DNA from: Hyphomicrobiales bacterium
GTDB taxonomy: Bacteria > Pseudomonadota > Alphaproteobacteria > Rhizobiales > Xanthobacteraceae
Length of the DNA: 54,199 nt
NCBI GenBank assembly: GCA_003140315.1
Contig: PLJS01000102.1
Location: forward strand, 20,232 to 74,430
Direction: 5' to 3'
Below, one piece after another: positions 48,460 to 54,199 of this stretch. The notes beneath the pieces are model-generated. The model was not told the origin of the DNA, searched no databases, and saw nothing but the letters and a program-made list of their open reading frames with translations. The first letter of the stretch is position 1, and each line of letters opens with the position of its first letter. The position numbers were made by a program, and so were the translations under genes.

Positions 48460-50061
48460 ATGAAAACAACCAGACTCACGGCCGCTCTCGCGGTGCTCGC
48501 GTTTGCGCTCGCGGGTAGCGCCGCTCACGCGCAAGGCACGCTGCGCATCGGCATGACGGCATCCGACATTCCGCTGACCACCGGCCAGGCCGACAATGGC
48601 GGCGAGGGCATGCGGTTCATGGGCTACACCGTCTACGACGGCCTCATCAATTGGGACCTGAGCTCGGCCACCAAGCCCTCCGATCTCGTGCCCGGGCTCG
48701 CCGTCTCGTGGTCGGTCGACGAAGCCGATAAGACCAAGTGGATTTTCAAGCTGCGCGAGGGCGTGAAATTCCACGACGGCAGCGACTTCACCGCCGAGTC
48801 CGCGGTCTGGAATCTCGAGAAGCTCCTGAACGACAAGTCGCCGCAATACGATCCGCGCCAGTCGGCGCAGGGCCGCACGCGCATTCCGGCGGTCGCGAGC
48901 TTCAAGGCGATCGACAAATACACGCTCGAGATCACCACCAAGGTGCCGGACGCGACGCTGCCGTACCAGATCGCCTGGATCATGATGTCGTCGCCGACGC
49001 AGTTCGAGAAGGTCGGCAAGACCTGGGAGGCTTTCGCCAAGACGCCGTCCGGCACCGGCCCGTGGAAGCTGACACTATTCATTCCGCGCGAGCGCGCCGA
49101 GATGGTACCCAACGCCGACTATTGGGACAAGGCGCGCGTGCCGAAGCTCGACAAGCTCGTGCTCGTGCCGCTGCCGGAGGCGAATGCGCGCGTCGCGGCG
49201 CTGCGTTCCGGCCAGGTCGATTGGATCGAGGCGCCGCCGCCTGATGCCGTGCCGTCGCTCACGCAGGCCGGCTTCAAGATCGTCACCAATGCCTATCCGC
49301 ACAACTGGACCTGGCACCTCTCACGCGTCGAGGGATCGCCCTGGAACGACATCCGCGTGCGCAAGGCGGCGAACCTCGCGATCGACCGCGAAGACATGAA
49401 AGAGCTGCTGTCGGGCCTGATGATTCCGGCCGAAGGCTTCTTCCCGCCCGGCCATCAGTGGTTCGGCCATCCGACCTTCAAGCTCAAGCATGATGTCGAG
49501 GAGGCGAAGAAGCTGCTGGCCGAAGCCGGCTACGGCCCGGGTAAGCCGCTCAAAACGAAGATTTTGATCTCGGCCTCCGGCTCGGGACAGATGCAGCCGC
49601 TGCCGATGAACGAGTTCGTGCAGCAGAACCTGGCCGAGGTGGGCATCCAGGTCGAGTTCGAGGTGGTCGACTGGAACACGCTGATCAACATCTGGCGCGC
49701 GGGGGCGAAGCATGACTCGGCGCGCGGCGCCACGGGCATGAACTACACGTATTTCATCCAGGACCCGTTCACCGGCTTCATCCGCCACCTGCAATGCAAC
49801 CTCGCGCCGCCGGCCGGCACCAACTGGGGCTATTACTGCGATCCCGAGATGGACAAACTGTTCGACCAGGTGCGTAACACCTTCGACAAGGAGAAGCAGA
49901 CGGCGATCCTGCAGAAGATCCACGAGAAGTACGTGGACGACGCGCTGTTCCTGATGGTGACGCACGACGTCAATCCGCGCGCCATGAGCGCCAAGGTGAA
50001 AGGCTTCGTGCAGGCGCAGAACTGGTTCCAGGACTTCTCGCCGATCACGATGAGCAAGTGA
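48460..50061 (+). CDS. ABC transporter binding protein, SBP_bac_5 family (second tandem copy)
   Basis: 533 residues: signal peptide MKTTRLTAALAVLAFALAGS, cleaved after AHA, then QGTLRIGMTASDIPLTTGQA and the same order of blocks as the preceding copy (KFHDGSDFTAESAVWNLEKL, GTGPWKLTLFIPRERAEMVP, NLAIDREDMKELLSG). Sequence differences are spread through the ligand side, so the two may bind related but different compounds (inference). An extra cysteine pair (LQCNLAPPAGTNWGYYC) occurs in this copy only. GGGACAAGAACAG precedes the ATG. Confidence 0.93.
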   Translation: MKTTRLTAALAVLAFALAGSAAHAQGTLRIGMTASDIPLTTGQADNGGEGMRFMGYTVYDGLINWDLSSATKPSDLVPGLAVSWSVDEADKTKWIFKLREGVKFHDGSDFTAESAVWNLEKLLNDKSPQYDPRQSAQGRTRIPAVASFKAIDKYTLEITTKVPDATLPYQIAWIMMSSPTQFEKVGKTWEAFAKTPSGTGPWKLTLFIPRERAEMVPNADYWDKARVPKLDKLVLVPLPEANARVAALRSGQVDWIEAPPPDAVPSLTQAGFKIVTNAYPHNWTWHLSRVEGSPWNDIRVRKAANLAIDREDMKELLSGLMIPAEGFFPPGHQWFGHPTFKLKHDVEEAKKLLAEAGYGPGKPLKTKILISASGSGQMQPLPMNEFVQQNLAEVGIQVEFEVVDWNTLINIWRAGAKHDSARGATGMNYTYFIQDPFTGFIRHLQCNLAPPAGTNWGYYCDPEMDKLFDQVRNTFDKEKQTAILQKIHEKYVDDALFLMVTHDVNPRAMSAKVKGFVQAQNWFQDFSPITMSK

Positions 50062-50091
50062 GGGTGCGACCAACATGACGCGCCTGCTCCG

Positions 50092-50185
50092 CCCTCATCC
50101 TGAGGAGGGCCGAAGGCCCGTCTCGAAGGACGAGGGCGGCCCGATGGTTCGAGACGGCGCTTCGCGCCTCCTCACCATGAGGCCG
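50092..50185. repeat. Palindromic repeat, family B, inside the dipeptide-type operon
   Basis: CCCTCATCCTGAGGAGG (50092-50108) pairs with CCTCCTCACCATGAGG (50167-50182) with a few mismatches. Inner blocks GTCTCGAAGGA and TTCGAGACGG also pair. It lies between the binding protein gene and the first permease gene, as the family B element at 36518 does in the BMP operon. Confidence 0.82.
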
Positions 50186-50199
50186 AAGGAGCGCGGCCC

Positions 50200-51153
50200 A
50201 TGCTGATCTACATCCTCAAGCGCCTCGTCTACGTCACGCCGGTCGCGATCGGGGTGAGCATCGTGTGCTTCCTGCTCGTCCACATCACGCCAGGCGATCC
50301 GTTGAGCGCGATCCTGCCCTCGGACGCGACGTTGGAGCTGCAAGAGCAGATGCGCGCGGCTTACGGCTTCGACAAGCCGCTGCCGGTACAGTACGCGCTC
50401 TGGTTCTGGAAGGTGATCCACGGCGACCTCGGCACCTCGCTTGCGACCGGCCGCCCGGTCGCGAGCGAAGTCGGGCGCGCGGTCAGCAACACCTTCATCC
50501 TGTCCACGACCGCAACTTTGATCGGCTTCACGTTCGGTACGTTCTTCGGCTTCGTCGCCGGATACTTCCGCGACTCCTGGCTCGATAAGCTCGCCTCGGG
50601 CATATCCGTGCTCGGCGTGAGCGTGCCGCACTACTGGCTCGGCATGGTGCTGGTCATCATCTTCTCGGCGCAGCTCGGCTGGCTGCCGCCGACCGGCGCG
50701 GGACCGGACGGCTCCGGCGGGTGGCGGCCCGATCTGGAGCACCTGCGCTACATCATCCTTCCCGCGATCACCATGTCGGTGATCCCCATGGGCGTGATCT
50801 CGCGCACCGTGCGCGCGCTGGTCGGCGACATCCTTAATCAGGAATTCGTGCAGGCGCTGCGCGCCAAGGGCCTCGGCGAATACGGCGTCTTCAAGCATGT
50901 CGTCACCAACGCGGCGCCGACCGCGCTTGCCATCATGGGTCTGCAACTGGGTTACCTGCTCGGCGGCTCGATCCTGATCGAGACGGTCTTCTCCTGGCCG
51001 GGGACCGGCTTCCTCCTCAACGCGGCGATCTTCCAACGCGACCTTCCATTGCTCCAGGGCACGATCCTGGTGCTCGCGATGTTCTTCGTGGCGCTCAACC
51101 TCATCGTCGACGTGGTTCAGACCGCGCTCGACCCGCGCATCCAGCGGGGCTGA
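50200..51153 (+). CDS. ABC transporter permease, DppB/OppB type
   Basis: 317 residues with six hydrophobic segments. MLIYILKRLVYVTPVAIGVS and HITPGDPLSAILPSDATLEL are the start of DppB-type proteins; VSVPHYWLGMVLVIIFSAQL and FVQALRAKGLGEYGVFKHVV give the EAA coupling loop. It forms the channel with the DppC-like gene, whose start is 2 bp beyond its stop. It serves the two preceding binding proteins. Confidence 0.95.
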   Translation: MLIYILKRLVYVTPVAIGVSIVCFLLVHITPGDPLSAILPSDATLELQEQMRAAYGFDKPLPVQYALWFWKVIHGDLGTSLATGRPVASEVGRAVSNTFILSTTATLIGFTFGTFFGFVAGYFRDSWLDKLASGISVLGVSVPHYWLGMVLVIIFSAQLGWLPPTGAGPDGSGGWRPDLEHLRYIILPAITMSVIPMGVISRTVRALVGDILNQEFVQALRAKGLGEYGVFKHVVTNAAPTALAIMGLQLGYLLGGSILIETVFSWPGTGFLLNAAIFQRDLPLLQGTILVLAMFFVALNLIVDVVQTALDPRIQRG

Positions 51154-51155
51154 GC

Positions 51156-52043
51156 ATGGCGATCGCGACCGCCGATATCGCGCTGCCGGCCACCAAGCGG
51201 GTAAGCCGCGGTTATTGGACGGACGTCGGGCGGCGCCTCTCGCGCGATCCCGTCGCGATGACGGCGGCATGTATCGTGTTGCTGATTGTGCTGGCGGCGA
51301 TCTTTGCGCCTTATGTCGCGCCGGCAGACCCTTACAAGGGTTCGATGATCCGGCGCTTGAAGCCGATCTGGGACGCAAATTACATTCTCGGCTCCGACGA
51401 GCTCGGCCGCGACATGCTGACCCGCCTGATCTACGGCGGACGGCTGTCACTGTTCATGGGCGGATTACCGGTCGCACTCGCCTTCGTGATCGGCTCCAGC
51501 GTCGGCATCTTCGCCGGCTATGTCGGCGGATGGGCGAACACGCTGATCATGCGCACGATCGACGTGTTCTACGCGTTCCCGTCCGTTCTGCTTGCGATCG
51601 CGCTCTCGGGCGCGCTCGGCGCCGGCATCCTCAACGCCATCGTCTCGCTCACCATCGTGTTCATCCCGCAGATCACGCGCGTTGCCGAAGCCGTGACGAC
51701 GCAGATCCGCACGCGCGACTATGTCGAAGCCGCGCGTGTAAGCGGGGCAGGGCCTTTGACGATCATCCGCGTGCATGTGCTCGGCAACGTGCTCGGGCCG
51801 ATCTTCGTCTATGCGACCAGCCTGATCAGCGTCTCGATGATCCTCGCCTCCGGCCTGTCGTTTCTCGGTCTCGGCTCGAAGCCGCCCGAGCCCGAGTGGG
51901 GCCTGATGCTCAACACGCTGCGCACCGCGATCTACGTGCAGCCGCTCGTCGCGGCGCTTCCGGGCGCCATGATCTTCATCACCTCGATCTCGTTCAATTT
52001 GTTCTCGGATGGATTGCGATCGGCGATGGAGGTCAAGCAGTGA
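51156..52043 (+). CDS. ABC transporter permease, DppC/OppC type
   Basis: 295 residues: the N-terminal cytoplasmic part (RGYWTDVGRRLSRDPVAMTA), hydrophobic segments, then LGSDELGRDMLTRLIYGGRL, RTRDYVEAARVSGAGPLTII (EAA loop) and SGLSFLGLGSKPPEPEWGLM, as in DppC. Partner of the DppB-like permease. Its stop overlaps the GTG start of the first ATPase by three bases (GTGA), so the components are translationally linked. Confidence 0.95.
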   Translation: MAIATADIALPATKRVSRGYWTDVGRRLSRDPVAMTAACIVLLIVLAAIFAPYVAPADPYKGSMIRRLKPIWDANYILGSDELGRDMLTRLIYGGRLSLFMGGLPVALAFVIGSSVGIFAGYVGGWANTLIMRTIDVFYAFPSVLLAIALSGALGAGILNAIVSLTIVFIPQITRVAEAVTTQIRTRDYVEAARVSGAGPLTIIRVHVLGNVLGPIFVYATSLISVSMILASGLSFLGLGSKPPEPEWGLMLNTLRTAIYVQPLVAALPGAMIFITSISFNLFSDGLRSAMEVKQ

Positions 52044-53095
52044 CCCTCGCCGTGGACCTCGACGACAAGGACCGTGGCGGCCCCGCGCAACCGCTGCTGT
52101 CGGTAGCGGGATTGGTGAAGCATTTCCCGGTCAACAGGGGCCTGATGGGCGGCGCGCGCAGCGTCGTGCGCGCGGTCGACGGGGTGGCATTCGAGGTCGC
52201 CAAGCGCGAGACGCTCGGCATCGTCGGCGAGTCGGGCTGCGGCAAGTCGACGACCGCGCGGCTCCTCATGCACATCATCGCGCCCGACGCGGGCGAGATT
52301 CTGTTCGACGGTGAGAAGGTCGGTACCGCGGCGCTCGACCTCGCGGGCTATCGCCGCCAGGTGCAGATGGTGTTCCAGGACAGCCACGCCTCGCTCAACC
52401 CGCGCCTCACCATGGAGGAGACGGTTGCGTTCGGGCCGCGCGTGCACGGATTTTCGCGGGCGGCCGCGCTCTCGCGCGCGCACGACCTGCTGCATCGCGT
52501 CGGCCTCGATCCCTCGCGCTTTGCCGGCCGCTATCCGCACGAGATCTCTGGCGGGCAGCGCCAGCGCGTGAATATCGCGCGCGCGCTCGCGCTGCGGCCG
52601 CGGCTGCTCATTCTGGATGAACCGGTGTCGGCGCTCGACAAGTCGGTCGAGGCGCAGGTGCTCAACCTGCTGCTCGACCTCAAGGATGAGTCCGGCCTCA
52701 CTTACGTGTTCATCTCGCACGACCTCAACGTGGTCCGCTTCATGTCCGACCGCGTGATGGTGATGTATCTCGGCAAGATCGCTGAGCTCGGTCCCGCCGA
52801 AACCATTTTGCAGAACCCGCGGCACCCCTACACGGCGGCGCTGCTCGCCTCGATGCCGTCGATGGACCCGAACAACCGTACGCAGGAGGCGCCGCTGATG
52901 GGCGATCCTCCGAACCCGATCGATCCGCCGCCCGGCTGCCGCTTCCATACGCGCTGCAAGTTCGCCGCGCCGGTCTGCTCGGCGAAGGAGGCGCCGCTCG
53001 GTGCGGTCGGGCTGGACCACGCGGTCGCGTGCCTGATGGCGATCCCAGGCTCCGGTCATCCGCTCGCGCCCGCGCTTGCAAGCGAGGCCGCATGA
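52040..53095 (+). CDS. ABC transporter ATPase, DppF/OppF type
   Basis: 351 residues. Walker A GESGCGKSTTARL, Q-loop MVFQDSHASLNPRL, signature ISGGQRQRVNIARALA, Walker B LLILDEPVSALD, and the oligopeptide-family C-terminal Cys segment GCRFHTRCKFAAPVC. GGAGGT is 6 bases before GTG 52040; a longer open frame upstream has no conserved content and is not used. It drives the permeases before it. It overlaps the next ATPase by four bases (ATGA). Confidence 0.93.
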   Translation: MTLAVDLDDKDRGGPAQPLLSVAGLVKHFPVNRGLMGGARSVVRAVDGVAFEVAKRETLGIVGESGCGKSTTARLLMHIIAPDAGEILFDGEKVGTAALDLAGYRRQVQMVFQDSHASLNPRLTMEETVAFGPRVHGFSRAAALSRAHDLLHRVGLDPSRFAGRYPHEISGGQRQRVNIARALALRPRLLILDEPVSALDKSVEAQVLNLLLDLKDESGLTYVFISHDLNVVRFMSDRVMVMYLGKIAELGPAETILQNPRHPYTAALLASMPSMDPNNRTQEAPLMGDPPNPIDPPPGCRFHTRCKFAAPVCSAKEAPLGAVGLDHAVACLMAIPGSGHPLAPALASEAA

Positions 53096-54084
53096 GCGCC
53101 GCGCCCCTCGTCGACGTGAAAGGGCTGACGGTCGATTTCGCCGGCAGCGCCAAGCCGGTGCGCGCCGTCTCGGGCGTCGATCTGACATTGGCCAAGGGCG
53201 AGGTGCTGGCACTGCTCGGCGAATCGGGCTCCGGCAAGACCGTGACCATGCGGGCGCTCATGCGCCTGCTGCCCAAGAGCGCCCGGATCGGCGGACAGGT
53301 GCGCGTTGCTGGTCGCGACGTCTTGGCTCTCGCGCCGGACGAACTTGCTGCGATGCGCGGTCCGGTCGTCTCGATGGTGTTCCAGGAGCCCGGGATCGCG
53401 CTCGATCCGGTCTATCGACTCGGCGACCAGATTGCCGAAGCCGTGATGCGTCATGAAGGCGCGTCGCGCTCGCAAGGACGCGCACGTGCGCTCGAGCTGT
53501 TCGAGCGCGTGCGCATCCCGTCCGCAGCGCGGCGCCTCGACAATTATCCGCACGAGATGTCGGGTGGGATGCGCCAGCGCGCGATGATCGCGCTCGCGCT
53601 CTCGTGCCATCCGAAGGTCCTGCTCGCCGACGAGCCGACCACCGCGCTCGACGCGACGGTGCAGATCCAGATCCTGCTGTTGCTGCGCGAGCTTCAGCGC
53701 GAGCTCGGCCTTGCGGTCATGTTCGTGACCCACGACATCGGCGTCGCGGTTGAAGTCGCCGATCGCATCGCCGTCATGTATGCGGGCCGGATCGTCGAGA
53801 CCGGATCGTGCGCCCGTGTCGTGCAGGCGCCGCAGCATCCCTATACGCAGGGCCTGCTCGCCTCGCGCGCGGGCCACGTCTTCGCCAAGGGGGAGCGGCT
53901 CGGCACCATTCCGGGATCGCCGCCCGATCTCGCCAATCCGCCGCCGGGCTGCGCCTTCGCGCCGCGCTGCAAGGTGGCCGAGGCGATCTGCACCAAGGAC
54001 CTGCCGCGCGAGTATCAAGCCGAGCCCGGCCATGTCGCGCGCTGTGTTCGCCTCGCGCCGGCGCCCGCGACGGTCGCAGCCTGA
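53092..54084 (+). CDS. ABC transporter ATPase, DppD/OppD type
   Basis: 330 residues: Walker [21 protein letters not shown]-loop [13 protein letters not shown], signature [17 protein letters not shown], Walker [13 protein letters not shown], and C-terminal [15 protein letters not shown]. With the previous gene it makes the heterodimeric motor of the transporter. The gene order here is F before D, the reverse of the usual dpp order. A transposase fragment begins right after its stop codon. Confidence 0.93.
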   Translation: MSAAPLVDVKGLTVDFAGSAKPVRAVSGVDLTLAKGEVLALLGESGSGKTVTMRALMRLLPKSARIGGQVRVAGRDVLALAPDELAAMRGPVVSMVFQEPGIALDPVYRLGDQIAEAVMRHEGASRSQGRARALELFERVRIPSAARRLDNYPHEMSGGMRQRAMIALALSCHPKVLLADEPTTALDATVQIQILLLLRELQRELGLAVMFVTHDIGVAVEVADRIAVMYAGRIVETGSCARVVQAPQHPYTQGLLASRAGHVFAKGERLGTIPGSPPDLANPPPGCAFAPRCKVAEAICTKDLPREYQAEPGHVARCVRLAPAPATVAA

Positions 54085-54199
54085 CGCGACGCGGATGGAC
54101 ATCACCTACATCCCGATGGCGCGTGGCGTCGTCTATCTGGCTGTCGTGCTCGATTGGTTCAGCCGCCGCGTGCTGTCGTGGCGGCTGTCGATCACGATG
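54085..54199 (+). mobile_element. IS3-family transposase fragment, 5'-truncated, running out of the window
   Basis: The frame through ATG 54095 reads MDITYIPMARGVVYLAVVLD and WFSRRVLSWRLSITM, the start of the DDE catalytic core (first Asp in MDITYIP) of IS3-family OrfB. The first orf, the front half of OrfB and the terminal repeat are missing on the left: the preceding bases are the end of the ABC ATPase gene. So this is a truncated copy, or one joined to the ATPase gene by a deletion. Its right side is not visible. Confidence 0.85.

Noticed and set aside
51215-52039. Upstream extension of the DppF-like ATPase frame over the DppC gene
   Set aside because: The extra 275 codons read as Arg/Asp/His-rich shadow of the permease. 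The ATPase family starts at the GTG at 52040, which has a good ribosome site.

Overview
The window is high-GC, gene-dense alphaproteobacterial DNA. The best fit is the Hyphomicrobiales near the Bradyrhizobium/Rhodopseudomonas/Xanthobacteraceae group. The pointers are a complete very-long-chain fatty acid lipid A cluster (acpXL to lpxXL), an Omp25/Omp31-type beta-barrel protein, tandem kup genes, many ABC and TRAP uptake systems, and several families of palindromic intergenic repeats of the kind found in these genomes. This placement is inferred from gene content; no rRNA or tRNA gene was seen.

Layout. 1-9.7 kb: the N-terminal part of mmsA (minus strand), a PAS hybrid histidine kinase, a MotA/MotB-like ion-driven motor pair, two overlapping kup potassium transporters and a rhodanese. 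9.7-14.7 kb: an aminotransferase, a GIDE-like membrane protein, an outer-membrane barrel protein with a clear terminator, a PotF-like binding protein and a DUF4189 protein. 14.7-20.7 kb (minus): a seven-gene operon acpXL, dehydratase, degenerate ketosynthase, active ketosynthase, ketoreductase, MDR-type reductase, lpxXL, which should build and attach the C28 acyl chain of lipid A. 20.9-32.9 kb: two small hypothetical proteins, guanine deaminase, a small Cys/His protein plus PCu(A)C copper chaperone, a fused membrane/spermidine-synthase-like protein, an operon of a hydrolase-OsmC fusion with an FAD reductase and a PNPOx-like protein, an Sfp-type phosphopantetheinyl transferase, an alpha/beta hydrolase and an 8-oxoguanine-deaminase-type amidohydrolase.

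33.0-34.3 kb is a decayed patch: an NMT1/THI5-like binding protein gene with no good start codon and two frameshifts (one caused by a 7-bp repeat), next to the C-terminal stump of an AraC regulator. 34.3-41.9 kb holds a 2-oxoglutarate/Fe(II) oxygenase divergent from a nitrogen-uptake operon: BMP-type binding protein, two permeases, formamidase, biuret-hydrolase-like enzyme and double ATPase. A perfect 11-bp inverted repeat lies between the divergent genes. 42.3-46.6 kb holds a TRAP transporter (DctP plus fused DctQM) and a flavin-dependent monooxygenase-like protein; the motif TGTCGACAC lies upstream of both units. 46.7-54.1 kb holds a dipeptide/opine-type ABC system with two tandem binding proteins, two permeases and two ATPases. 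The right edge is a 5'-truncated IS3-family transposase fragment running out of the window.

Most likely items of new biology: the BMP transporter operon that encloses two amide hydrolases; the paired active/inactive ketosynthases in the lipid A acyl cluster; and the repeat elements that lie between the first gene and the next gene of two transporter operons. I saw no CRISPR array, prophage or defence system.
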